Below are positions 17,810-26,030 of a stretch of 57,851 nucleotides of DNA, piece after piece. The DNA comes from CAYSSJ01 sp964433675. Its GTDB lineage: Bacteria; Cloacimonadota; Cloacimonadia; Cloacimonadales; TCS61. Each line of letters opens with the position of its first letter. Position 1 is the stretch's first letter. The translations under genes and the position numbers were made by a program. The stretch is taken from contig CAYSSJ010000019.1 of the NCBI GenBank assembly GCA_964433675.1, positions 1-57,851 of the forward strand, written 5' to 3'. The notes beneath the pieces were generated by a model. That model ran no database searches, was not told where the DNA came from, and worked only from the letters and a program-made list of their open reading frames with translations.

Positions 17810-18301
17810 ATGCCGGAATATTGGTACATCCGGGAGGGGTACGAAGAGCGTACCAACAGCTTTTTCGATAAAAAACCGGAACCCGAATTGATAAAAGAAT
17901 ACTCTTTGGGAGAGCATGACTTTGTCAATGCCGGCAATGCCTCGGGTGATATTAAACTTTCACTAAAGAGATTGGGAGTTGCCCCCGAAGTGCTCAGGAG
18001 AGTTGCCATCGCTGCTTATGAAGCGGAGATAAACATGACAGCTCATGCCAAAGGTGGAGATATCAGCGGTAATATCTATGCCGAATTGATCCATATCGAA
18101 TTTCTGGATCATGGTCCGGGAATGAAAGATATCGAACAAGCTATGATCCCCGGTTATTCTACTGCGACTGAATTAGTAAGAGAAATGGGATTCGGAGCCG
18201 GTTTGGGATTGCCAAATATCAAAAAAAACGCAGACGTCCTTCATATCGAATCTGAAGAAGGGGGACAGACTTTTGTGGAAATTTTAATTTATTTCGAGTA
18301 G
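17810..18301 (+). CDS. GHKL ATP-binding protein (anti-sigma/RsbW-like), hydrogenase operon
   Basis: About 163 residues that contain a single HATPase_c domain: an N-box-like AAYEAEINMTAHA, a G1-like motif EFLDHGPGMKDIEQAM and a G2 region MGFGAGLGLPNIKKNAD. There is no histidine phosphoacceptor domain, so it resembles serine kinase anti-sigma factors of the RsbW/SpoIIAB type. Such genes often sit beside DRTGG genes in hydrogenase operons. The start is uncertain: ATG at 17810 directly follows the previous stop, and an ATG at 17780 would add ten residues. It is probably regulatory. Confidence 0.75.
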   Translation: MPEYWYIREGYEERTNSFFDKKPEPELIKEYSLGEHDFVNAGNASGDIKLSLKRLGVAPEVLRRVAIAAYEAEINMTAHAKGGDISGNIYAELIHIEFLDHGPGMKDIEQAMIPGYSTATELVREMGFGAGLGLPNIKKNADVLHIESEEGGQTFVEILIYFE

Positions 18302-18305
18302 CTTT

Positions 18306-19568
18306 ATGAAAAATGAATTTTTCCATGCCATAAAAATTGTTTGGGAAAACTGCACAGGATGTACCCGTTGTGTGCGAGTCTGTCCTACTCAAGCATTACG
18401 CGTTCGAAACGGTAAGGTACAGCTTGACAGTCGCCGGTGCATAGATTGCGGTAAATGCGTGACTACCTGTCCCTATAAAGCTTTGCGAACTACAGCCGAT
18501 AATCTGGACTCAATAAAGAAATTCAAATTTAAAATGGCTATCATCTCTACTACTTATGCCGGACAGTTTGCTGAAAACATAGACTATCCAACTGCAAAAC
18601 GCGCGCTCTTTGAACTAGGCTTCGATGATGTAGCTTCCGAGGCAATGGTAACTGAAATGATGAGCCGTATGATCAGAGACTATATCAATGAACATAAAGA
18701 TACACGTCCAATCATATCCAGTCATTGCCCCGCAATCGTAAGATTGATCCAAGTACGCTTTAGTTCCTTACTTCCCAACATTCTACATATTGAAGCACCT
18801 ATGAGTGTGCTTGCCCTCTACTTCAAAGATAAGATCTGTAGAGAAAAGAACCTCTCTGAGGATGAGGTAGGAATTTTTATGATCGTTCCCTGCCCGGCGC
18901 AGGTGACTGCTGTCCATCAGCCCGAAGGTACCTACAAAAATGCTCAGGATGGTGCCATTTCCATCCAAGAGATCTATCAGCAAGCAATGTGCAAAATGAA
19001 AGAGGCAAGCGAATCGGATAGAGAGATAGAGATCTATCCGGGAGGTCTGAGTTGGGCTATTTCCGGTTCTCAAGCTGATGAGATTGATGATGGCAACATT
19101 CGCACCTTAGCTGTCAGTGGCATCAACAATGTGATCAAAATCTTGCATAAGATGGAGAATCACCAGCTCGACCATTACGATTTCGTAGTAATGCATAGCT
19201 GTATCAATGGGTGTGTCGGTGGTGTATTGAATGTAGAAAACCCTTTTATCGCAAGCAGTCGGATCAAAAGATTACTTCGTACTGCAAAACATAAAAATTT
19301 CAAAGATAAATACTTCTATGATATGTTCCTAAAAGGAAAATTTGATGTAAAACCACTCGAACCTCGTTCGATCATGCATCTGGACGATACGATAAAAAGT
19401 GCGATCCAAAAAATGAAACAGATTCAGCTCATCAGCCAAAAGTTGCCCGGTTTGGATTGTTCTGCCTGCGGTTCACCTTCTTGCGAAGTATTGGCAGAAG
19501 ATATCGTGGACGGTAAAGCAACTATTGCTGATTGTGTTGTTTTACTTAGAGAAAAACAAAAAAAATAG
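18306..19568 (+). CDS. [FeFe]-hydrogenase-like iron-sulfur protein, sensor type
   Basis: A 420-residue protein. Two N-terminal [4Fe-4S] ferredoxin motifs (C16/C19/C22/C26 and C45/C48/C51/C55) are followed by a reduced H-cluster-like domain with SSHCPAIV (L1), IVPCPAQV (L2) and MHSCINGCVGG (L3). These supply four cysteines that could hold an H-cluster cubane. A C-terminal CSACGSPSC motif suggests another cluster. The layout fits the putative sensory or ancestral [FeFe]-hydrogenase-like group that accompanies NAD-linked hydrogenases, not the catalytic subunit (26031-27809). It may sense H2 or redox state and signal to the adjacent GHKL and DRTGG proteins; this is inference. Confidence 0.78.
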   Translation: MKNEFFHAIKIVWENCTGCTRCVRVCPTQALRVRNGKVQLDSRRCIDCGKCVTTCPYKALRTTADNLDSIKKFKFKMAIISTTYAGQFAENIDYPTAKRALFELGFDDVASEAMVTEMMSRMIRDYINEHKDTRPIISSHCPAIVRLIQVRFSSLLPNILHIEAPMSVLALYFKDKICREKNLSEDEVGIFMIVPCPAQVTAVHQPEGTYKNAQDGAISIQEIYQQAMCKMKEASESDREIEIYPGGLSWAISGSQADEIDDGNIRTLAVSGINNVIKILHKMENHQLDHYDFVVMHSCINGCVGGVLNVENPFIASSRIKRLLRTAKHKNFKDKYFYDMFLKGKFDVKPLEPRSIMHLDDTIKSAIQKMKQIQLISQKLPGLDCSACGSPSCEVLAEDIVDGKATIADCVVLLREKQKK

Positions 19569-19576
19569 AGGGATAT

Positions 19577-19918
19577 ATGGAATTAACAGTACAACAATGT
19601 ATTGAAGCTATAGATGGCAAGTTATTAACAGACAATCGAGATCTCGGTAGCATGAAAATAAAAAACGGATATGTATCCGATCTTTTGAGTGATGTGATGG
19701 GCAATGCACGGGAAGGAGATGTTTGGATAACCATAATGCGCCATCTCAATGTGGTGGCTGTAGCTGCGCTAACCGGTGTCTCTGCAGTTGTATTTACCAG
19801 AAATATCGTTCCGGATGAGGCAGTTATAACAAAAGCAAAAGAAGAGAACATTTGCCTGATCTCAACCGCATTGCCAACTTTTGAAGTAGCCGGTAAGATC
19901 TATAATCTGCTTCATTGA
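19577..19918 (+). CDS. Second DRTGG-domain protein
   Basis: A 113-residue stand-alone DRTGG domain, paralogous to the one at 17461. It shares the pattern VSDLLSDVMG, VVAVAALTGVSAVVFTRNIVPDE and a C-terminal LISTALPTFEVAGKIYNL. The start ATG follows AGAGGGATAT. It lies between the sensor-like hydrogenase and a PHP phosphoesterase, the usual order in hydrogenase operons of this type. Function is not established. Confidence 0.8.
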   Translation: MELTVQQCIEAIDGKLLTDNRDLGSMKIKNGYVSDLLSDVMGNAREGDVWITIMRHLNVVAVAALTGVSAVVFTRNIVPDEAVITKAKEENICLISTALPTFEVAGKIYNLLH

Positions 19919-19933
19919 TACAGGTTCTGCTGT

Positions 19934-20674
19934 GTGAAGTGGTTTAAAGCGGATTTGCACATACACTCAGTTCTATCTCCCTGTGCCAGCTTGGAAATGT
20001 CTCCCAAAGCTGTTATGAATATGGCAAAACAGAGGGGATTAGATTTGATTTCTATCACCGATCATAATTCCGCCGCCAACTCACTTGTCTATCAAAAAAG
20101 TGCTCAGAGAGCCGGACTAGATTATATATTCGGTATGGAAGTGCAAACCTCCGAAGAGATCCATGTCATCGCCCTTTTTCATGATTACGAATCTATCACC
20201 AATTTCGATAGAGAATTGTATCAGTCCCTTCTTCCTTTGGATAATGATCCGGATTATTTTGGCGACCAAGTAGTGATAGATGAGAATGAAAATATCGTCC
20301 GCTTTGAAACCAGAGCATTGATAAATTCATCTAAATGGTCATTCGAAGACATGCTGACAAAGATCTTCCGATACGACGGTTTCCCGATTCCAGCTCATGT
20401 AGATTCCGCCTCCTATAGTGTAATAGCCCAGCTCGGTTTTATCCCGCAAAATTCGGGTATTTCCGCTGTAGAATTATCGGCTATATCTAACAAAAAGGAT
20501 TTATTGACAAAATACCCATATGTCAAAAATTTTACAGAAATTTATAGTTCAGATGCTCATTATATAGTAGATATTGGAAAGAGCGTGACAGAGGTGTTCT
20601 GCGAAGCTCCTACTTTGGCAGAACTCATCCTCGCATGCGAAAATAAGCAAGGAAGAAAAATAAAAAAAAGATAA
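19934..20674 (+). CDS. PHP-domain metal-dependent phosphoesterase
   Basis: 246 residues from a GTG start. PHP motifs are ADLHIHSVLSPCA (first metal histidines), ISITDHNSAAN, PAHVDS and SSDAHYI near the C-terminus. Related enzymes hydrolyse small phosphoesters such as histidinol phosphate or 3',5'-nucleotide bisphosphates. Its repeated presence in hydrogenase operons suggests turnover of a small phosphorylated signal or repair of a metabolite; the substrate is unknown. It starts 15 bases after the DRTGG gene and is followed after 13 bases by nuoE. Confidence 0.82.
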   Translation: MKWFKADLHIHSVLSPCASLEMSPKAVMNMAKQRGLDLISITDHNSAANSLVYQKSAQRAGLDYIFGMEVQTSEEIHVIALFHDYESITNFDRELYQSLLPLDNDPDYFGDQVVIDENENIVRFETRALINSSKWSFEDMLTKIFRYDGFPIPAHVDSASYSVIAQLGFIPQNSGISAVELSAISNKKDLLTKYPYVKNFTEIYSSDAHYIVDIGKSVTEVFCEAPTLAELILACENKQGRKIKKR

Positions 20675-20687
20675 ATTAGGAGGAATA

Positions 20688-21182
20688 ATGATTCAGGCTT
20701 CATGCACAGGAAAAGGTGCATTGTACGATCAGTTGGATGGTGTTATCGATGGGAAGAAACAGCTCCAGCAGCCTCTGATCGAAATCTTACGCGAAGCTCA
20801 GGATATATTCGGTTACTTGCCGATGGATGTATTGGAACATATCTCCACCAGAATGAATCTGCCGATCGGAAAAGTATATGGTGTAGTTACTTTCTACAAT
20901 TTCTTTTCCTTAAAACCGCGCGGTAAACACATCATCAATGTCTGCACAGGTACAGCATGCTATGTAAAAGGCGCTCCCAGATTGATCACCATGTTCGAAG
21001 AAGAACTCGGCATCAAACTTGGTGAAACTAGCAAAGATGGGTTGTTTACTCTCACTTCGGTTAGATGTGTAGGCGCTTGTTCTTTGGCACCCGTGTTTGT
21101 AGTAGGAGAAGATACCTTTGGTAGAATAGATACTCGTGATAAGGTAAAAAAGGTAGTCGATGAACTCAGAGCGAAGGTATAA
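20688..21182 (+). CDS. NuoE/HydC-like [2Fe-2S] subunit of NAD-linked hydrogenase
   Basis: A 164-residue thioredoxin-fold [2Fe-2S] protein of the NuoE/HndA/HydC family. It has the helical N-terminus typical of the family (ILREAQDIFGYLPMDVLEHIS, in which GYLP is conserved) and the ligand set CTGTACYVKG ... RCVGACSLAP. It passes electrons between the flavin subunit and the catalytic subunit. The ATG follows TAGGAGGAAT. It is one of two NuoE copies; the other is at 24002. Its 3' end overlaps the next gene by one base. Confidence 0.9.
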   Translation: MIQASCTGKGALYDQLDGVIDGKKQLQQPLIEILREAQDIFGYLPMDVLEHISTRMNLPIGKVYGVVTFYNFFSLKPRGKHIINVCTGTACYVKGAPRLITMFEEELGIKLGETSKDGLFTLTSVRCVGACSLAPVFVVGEDTFGRIDTRDKVKKVVDELRAKV

Positions 21183-21754
21183 TGCAGGATATTTCACTTC
21201 ATCTTTTGGATATCATCGAAAATTCTGCCCGAGCAAATGCAGCCAATATCTGGATCGAAATCAAAGTCGAAATCATGAAAAATATACTTACTATTCATGT
21301 TCGAGATGACGGTGATGGTATGGACGAAGAGACTTTGGAAAAAGCTCAAAGCCCATTCTATACTTCGAAATCTGCCAGAAAGAAAAAGGTTGGACTCGGT
21401 ATCCCCCTTTTCGAACAACACGCCCAAATGTGTGACGGGGATTTTACCATGATCAGCAAACCGAATGTCGGCACAGAGTTGACTGCCCGCTTTCGCTTCG
21501 ATCATGTAGATAGAATGCCACTGGGAGATATCGCTACTACGATAGTGAGCTCGATTTTGGGACATCCGGAGATTGATTTCCATATCAATCTCTCTCGTAA
21601 GGTGATTGATGACAAAGAGTTTACTTATGAACTCTCGACCGCAGAGATCAAAGCAGAGCTGGGTGATATTCCACTCTCTTATCCTGATGTTATCAATTAT
21701 CTTAACGAAACGATAAAAGAAGGAATAAATAAAACAAAAATGGAGGAAATCTAA
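21182..21754 (+). CDS. GHKL ATP-binding protein within the hydrogenase operon
   Basis: A 190-residue HATPase_c protein: ENSARANAANIWIEI (N-box), VRDDGDGMDEETL (G1), SPFYTSKSARKKKVGLGIPLF (F and G2 boxes). It lacks a dimerisation/phosphoacceptor domain. The C-terminal 70 residues are specific to the family found beside NuoE in these operons. It overlaps nuoE and the HndB-like gene by one base each, so it is tightly coupled. A regulatory ATPase or kinase role is likely but unproven. Confidence 0.78.
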   Translation: MQDISLHLLDIIENSARANAANIWIEIKVEIMKNILTIHVRDDGDGMDEETLEKAQSPFYTSKSARKKKVGLGIPLFEQHAQMCDGDFTMISKPNVGTELTARFRFDHVDRMPLGDIATTIVSSILGHPEIDFHINLSRKVIDDKEFTYELSTAEIKAELGDIPLSYPDVINYLNETIKEGINKTKMEEI

Positions 21755-22119
21755 TGAAAACATTAGAAGATCTGAGGAAAATTCGTGAGAAAGCTCAATC
21801 TGAGATGAAAACTCGCGATCAGAAAGCACGTGTGAAAATCGTGGTCGGTATGGGTACTTCCGGTATCGCAATGGGTGCCAGAGAGGTTATGAAAGCCATA
21901 TTAGACGAAGTTGCCAAACGAAACCTGGATGATGTATTGGTAACTCAGACCGGTGAGAAGGGACTCTCTTCTATGGAACCGGTAGTCGATGTAATCGAAG
22001 AAGGCAAACCGACCGTAACTTACGGTAACATGAATCCTGAAAAAGCGAGAAAAGTGATCGCTGAGCACATAGTTAACGGCAAAGTAGTTAACGATTATGT
22101 GGTAGCAACTCAAAGTTAA
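21754..22119 (+). CDS. HndB-like protein without cluster cysteines
   Basis: 121 residues with the full HndB ([2Fe-2S] thioredoxin-like) outline: TLEDLRKIREKAQSEMKTR, VKIVVGMGTSGIAMGAREVM, VTQTGEKGLSSMEP, AEHIVNGKVVNDYV. The family's cluster cysteines normally sit in MGTCGIA and in TGCxGxCxxEP. Here they are Ser (MGTSGIA), Glu and Ser (TGEKGLSS), and the protein contains no cysteine at all. It cannot bind the usual [2Fe-2S] cluster and probably serves as a structural or docking subunit. Its place between nuoE and nuoF is the usual one. Confidence 0.85.
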   Translation: MKTLEDLRKIREKAQSEMKTRDQKARVKIVVGMGTSGIAMGAREVMKAILDEVAKRNLDDVLVTQTGEKGLSSMEPVVDVIEEGKPTVTYGNMNPEKARKVIAEHIVNGKVVNDYVVATQS

Positions 22120-22130
22120 AGGAGAACTAC

Positions 22131-23984
22131 ATGACACTCAAACGTACGGATATCCTGCTCTGTTGCGGATCCGGATGTGTTTCTGCAGGTGCTTTGAAAG
22201 TTAAAAAAAAGCTACTTGAGCTTTTCGAACAGAAAGATATCACCTCAGAGATCAATATCATCGAGACTGGCTGTATGGGACCATGCGACTACGGTCCGGT
22301 GATGATGGTCTATCCCGAAGGCGTATTCTATAAAACAGTAGGGGTAGATGATCTGGAAGAATTGGTGGAAGAGCACTTTCTCAAAGGCAGACCGCTAAAG
22401 CGTCTTATGCTACAAGAGGAAGAGAGAATCTTCGCTACCAAAAAAGATATACCATTCTATCAGAAACAGGTCAAAGTAGCCCTGGAACATTGCGGCTATA
22501 TCGACCCGGAGAGTATAGAAGAATACATAGCAGTAGGTGGTTATGAAGCACTTGGGAAGGTTTTGACCGAAATGGATCCGCAAAAGACTATAGAAACAAT
22601 AAAAGAATCAGGTCTGCGCGGTAGAGGTGGTGGAGGCTTTCCTACCGCCACTAAGTGGGCGTTCACCCGTAAAGCCAGCGGCTCTCCCAAATATGTGATC
22701 TGTAATGGTGATGAAGGTGATCCCGGTGCATTTATGGATCGCTCTATATTGGAAGGTGACCCACATCGCGTGCTTGAAGGCATGATGATAGCAGCCTACA
22801 GTATCGGCGCGAATAAAGGGTACTTCTATATTAGAGCCGAATACCCACTCGCAATCAAAAGAATAAAGAATGCCATAGAAAAAGCATGTGAATACGGACT
22901 AATCGGTGAAAATATCTTTGGAACAGATTTCTCTTTCGATGCCGAAGTTAGAACCGGCGCCGGCGCTTTCGTCTGTGGTGAAGAAACTGCCCTGATCGCT
23001 TCCATCCATGGTGAAAGGGGACAGCCCAACGCCAAACCACCCTATCCTTCCGATAGTGGTGTATGGCAGAAACCGACCTTGGTAAACAATGTGGAAACAT
23101 TGGCAAATGTGCGCACCATTATCCTCAAAGGTGCCGATTGGTTCGCCAAGATGGGCACAGAAGCCAGTAAAGGCACCAAAGTGTTTGCCCTAACCGGTGA
23201 TGTGAAAAACACCGGACTGGTCGAAGTTCCCATGGGAATTACCCTACGTGAGCTGATTTTTGATGTCGGTGGTGGCATTGTAGACGGCAAGAAATTCAAG
23301 GCAGTTCAGCTCGGAGGACCTTCGGGAGGCTGCTTGACTGCCGACCATCTCGACACCTCCATCGATTATGAGAGCCTCACAGAGAAAGGTGCAATGATGG
23401 GTTCCGGTGGTATCATCGTTATGGACGATGCCAACTGCATGGTAAATGTGGCAAAGTTCTTTCTGGAATTCTCATTGGAAGAATCATGCGGTAAATGTAC
23501 ACCTTGCAGAGTAGGCTTGAAGCAGATGTATTCGATGCTCGAGCGTATAACTTCCGGTGAAGGCAAACCGGGTGATATAGAGGAACTCGAGAGCTTGGGC
23601 AACAGCATCAAAGCACTCTCGCTTTGCGGATTGGGACAAACTGCTCCTAATCCCGTATTAAGTACGATACGCTATTTTAGAAATGAATATATATCTCATA
23701 TCGAGGATAAGAGCTGTAATACTAAAGTCTGCCTCGATTTGATGCATTTCCTCATAGACAAAGATAAATGTATCGGCTGTTCACTATGCTCACGAAAATG
23801 TCCGGTATCTTGTATCCCCGGAAGCAGAGAAGAGAAATATGAGATCATTCAGGAAGAATGTGTCAAATGCGGAACTTGTATGGAAGTCTGTCCTGTCAAT
23901 GCGATCAGTAAATTGCCTGGTATCAGCGAAGAACTGCGTTCAGAAAAAACTGAACCTTCAGACTATAGATCTTTGTATACATAA
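22131..23984 (+). CDS. NuoF/HydB-like flavin and iron-sulfur subunit (NADH-binding)
   Basis: A 617-residue NADH-oxidising subunit of the bifurcating-type hydrogenase. An N-terminal [2Fe-2S] thioredoxin-like domain (CCGSGC, TGCMGPCDYGP; about 1-90) is followed by the FMN/NADH domain with GRGGGGFPTATKW and CNGDEGDPGAFMD, an SLBB domain (about 340-400), the [4Fe-4S] site ESCGKCTPCRVG, and a C-terminal two-cluster ferredoxin domain (CIGCSLCSRKCPVSC, CVKCGTCMEVCP). This full-length form is that of HydB/HndC. It lies 11 bases after the HndB-like gene. Confidence 0.93.
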   Translation: MTLKRTDILLCCGSGCVSAGALKVKKKLLELFEQKDITSEINIIETGCMGPCDYGPVMMVYPEGVFYKTVGVDDLEELVEEHFLKGRPLKRLMLQEEERIFATKKDIPFYQKQVKVALEHCGYIDPESIEEYIAVGGYEALGKVLTEMDPQKTIETIKESGLRGRGGGGFPTATKWAFTRKASGSPKYVICNGDEGDPGAFMDRSILEGDPHRVLEGMMIAAYSIGANKGYFYIRAEYPLAIKRIKNAIEKACEYGLIGENIFGTDFSFDAEVRTGAGAFVCGEETALIASIHGERGQPNAKPPYPSDSGVWQKPTLVNNVETLANVRTIILKGADWFAKMGTEASKGTKVFALTGDVKNTGLVEVPMGITLRELIFDVGGGIVDGKKFKAVQLGGPSGGCLTADHLDTSIDYESLTEKGAMMGSGGIIVMDDANCMVNVAKFFLEFSLEESCGKCTPCRVGLKQMYSMLERITSGEGKPGDIEELESLGNSIKALSLCGLGQTAPNPVLSTIRYFRNEYISHIEDKSCNTKVCLDLMHFLIDKDKCIGCSLCSRKCPVSCIPGSREEKYEIIQEECVKCGTCMEVCPVNAISKLPGISEELRSEKTEPSDYRSLYT

Positions 23985-24001
23985 AATAATAAGGAGTAAT
24001 T

Positions 24002-24457
24002 ATGTATGATGAAATATTGAAAAAATACGAACCAAAGAAAGAAAATCTAATCTACATCCTACATGAGATTCAGGATAATCATCCTGAACAGTACATACCG
24101 GAAGATGCCGTGATGGAAGTTAGTAGATATCTGAGTATTCCCAGCAACCATATCTATGGTGTGATGACTTTTTACACCATGTTCAGTACAAAACCGAGAG
24201 GAAAATACATTATTAGATTGTGTGAATCTCCCCCATGTTTCTTACGTGGCTCGGAGAACCTTCTGAGAAAACTACGAGAATTGCTCAATATCAAATTAGG
24301 TGAAACCACACCCGATAAAAAGTTTACTCTCGAACTATGCGCCTGTCTCGGAGTTTGCGGTAATGCACCTGTGATGATGATAAACGAAGATGTTTATGGT
24401 GATTTGAACGAAGAGAAAGTAGAAGCTATTATCGAAAAATTAGGAGGTCAGCAATGA
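24002..24457 (+). CDS. Second NuoE-like [2Fe-2S] subunit
   Basis: 151 residues of the NuoE family with ligands in CESPPCFLRG ... CACLGVCGNAP and the NHIYGVMTFYTMF family segment. It is clearly diverged from the copy at 20688. AAGGAG precedes the ATG, and its stop overlaps the second NuoF start by 4 bases, so it forms a second NuoE-NuoF pair. It may give the complex a second electron entry or serve the formate dehydrogenase further downstream. Confidence 0.9.
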   Translation: MYDEILKKYEPKKENLIYILHEIQDNHPEQYIPEDAVMEVSRYLSIPSNHIYGVMTFYTMFSTKPRGKYIIRLCESPPCFLRGSENLLRKLRELLNIKLGETTPDKKFTLELCACLGVCGNAPVMMINEDVYGDLNEEKVEAIIEKLGGQQ

Positions 24458-26013
24458 AATTCTACCGCAGTCATATACTCATAAGCGTAGATGATGTCTC
24501 CCTGCAAGCAGGTGTGAAAGAGATTATTGCCGTTCTGAAGCAAGAGTTAGCCAAAAATGCACTCGATGATGAGATCAATGTCTTGGAGACGGGAACATTG
24601 GGACATTTCGGTACCGGCATCAGCATGGTGGTTTATCCCGAACAGGTCACTTATATAAATCTAAACAAAGATGATATCCCTGAGATCATAAGAGAACACT
24701 TCCTCAAAGGAAGACCGGTTCGCCGTCTTATGATGGACCCTTCTTTTATCCGAAGATATGATTTCAACTACAAAAATCGAGTAGTTCTAAAGAATTCCGG
24801 TATCATCAACCCGGAAGATATCGAAGAATACATAGGCACAGGTGGTTATGAATCATGGGAAAAAGCATTGCTGGAGATGAAACCTGAACAGATCGTAGAA
24901 GAGGTAAAAAAATCCGGTCTGCAAGGTCGAGGTGGTGCTGGATTCCCGACCGGCTTGAAATGGAGTTTTACAGCTCCGCTGGAAGCTGACCAGAAATTTG
25001 TAGTTATCAATGCGGACGAAGGCGAGCCCGGCACATTCAAAGATCGACTCATCATGGAAGGTGATCCGCATCTGCTACTCGAAGGTCTGATGATCGCATG
25101 TTATGCCGTCGGCGCTACCAAAGCTTATATATATATTCGCGGTGAGTATAAACTCTGTATCCAGAGATTACAGAAAGCTATCGATCAAGCTCATGAATAT
25201 GGACTTCTTGGTAAAAACATCTTTGAAAGCGGTTTTGATCTGGATATTAGACTCATGATCGGTGCAGGTGCATATATATGTGGCGAAGAGACAGCCTTGA
25301 TAGAATCTATGGAGGGCAATCGTGGTAATCCGAGATACAAACCGCCGTTCCCAGGTGTGGAAGGTGCATGGAAAAAACCGACAGTTGTCAACAATGTCGA
25401 AACTGTCAGTAATGTACCTGCCATCATCAAAAACGGAGCGAAATGGTATAGAAAACTTGGAACCGCTAACTGTCCGGGCACTAAGGTTTTCACTATCCTC
25501 GGCGATGTAACTCAACCTGGTTTGTGCGAGGTAGATATGGGTACATCTCTCCGTACTATCATCGAACAATATGGCGGCGGCATGAAAGAAGGAAAACGCT
25601 TCAAAGCTGCTTTAGTCGGTGGTGCAGCCGGTGTATTGTTACCGGATAGTATGTTGGATGTGAATATGGACTTTGCCAATCTGAAAGAATACGCTGCTGT
25701 TTTGGGCTCCGGTGCTATTCTGGTCATGAATGAAGATGCCGATATGGTAGACATGTTATATTCTATCCTAAGATTCTTTCAGCATGAATCATGCGGAAAA
25801 TGCACTCCATGTAGCAAAGGTACCCAGCAACTACTCACACTGATAAATAAGGTTCGCGCCGGCGAAGGTAGCAAAGAAGACTTGGATACGATGATCTTGC
25901 TTGCTAATGCTATGTTCCAAACTTCGTTCTGTGCTTTGGGACAATCACCGATTATGCCCGTCAAGAGCGCTATTGAACATTTCAGAAGCGATTTTGAAAA
26001 ACGAATAAATTAA
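24454..26013 (+). CDS. Second NuoF-like flavin subunit, short form
   Basis: 519 residues. The FMN/NADH domain (GRGGAGFPTGLKW, NADEGEPGTFKD), the SLBB domain and the [4Fe-4S] motif ESCGKCTPCSKG are intact. The N-terminal thioredoxin-like domain is present in outline (about 1-90), but its cluster cysteines are lost (TGTLGHFGTG replaces TGCxGxCxxG). The C-terminal two-cluster ferredoxin domain of the first copy is absent. It is thus a simplified paralogue of 22131-23984. It is coupled to the second nuoE and precedes hydA by 17 bases. Confidence 0.9.
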   Translation: MKFYRSHILISVDDVSLQAGVKEIIAVLKQELAKNALDDEINVLETGTLGHFGTGISMVVYPEQVTYINLNKDDIPEIIREHFLKGRPVRRLMMDPSFIRRYDFNYKNRVVLKNSGIINPEDIEEYIGTGGYESWEKALLEMKPEQIVEEVKKSGLQGRGGAGFPTGLKWSFTAPLEADQKFVVINADEGEPGTFKDRLIMEGDPHLLLEGLMIACYAVGATKAYIYIRGEYKLCIQRLQKAIDQAHEYGLLGKNIFESGFDLDIRLMIGAGAYICGEETALIESMEGNRGNPRYKPPFPGVEGAWKKPTVVNNVETVSNVPAIIKNGAKWYRKLGTANCPGTKVFTILGDVTQPGLCEVDMGTSLRTIIEQYGGGMKEGKRFKAALVGGAAGVLLPDSMLDVNMDFANLKEYAAVLGSGAILVMNEDADMVDMLYSILRFFQHESCGKCTPCSKGTQQLLTLINKVRAGEGSKEDLDTMILLANAMFQTSFCALGQSPIMPVKSAIEHFRSDFEKRIN

Positions 26014-26030
26014 ATAAACTGGAGGATACA

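Noticed and set aside
18306..19568. Catalytic [FeFe]-hydrogenase
   Set aside because: The H-domain loops are reduced and lack the TSC(C/S)P and MPCTAKK forms. The catalytic subunit is at 26031-27809; this one is sensor-like.
21194..21871. Minus-strand open frame of 225 codons opposite the GHKL protein
   Set aside because: It lies antisense to a well-supported HATPase gene that is coupled to both neighbours, and it shows no domain of its own.
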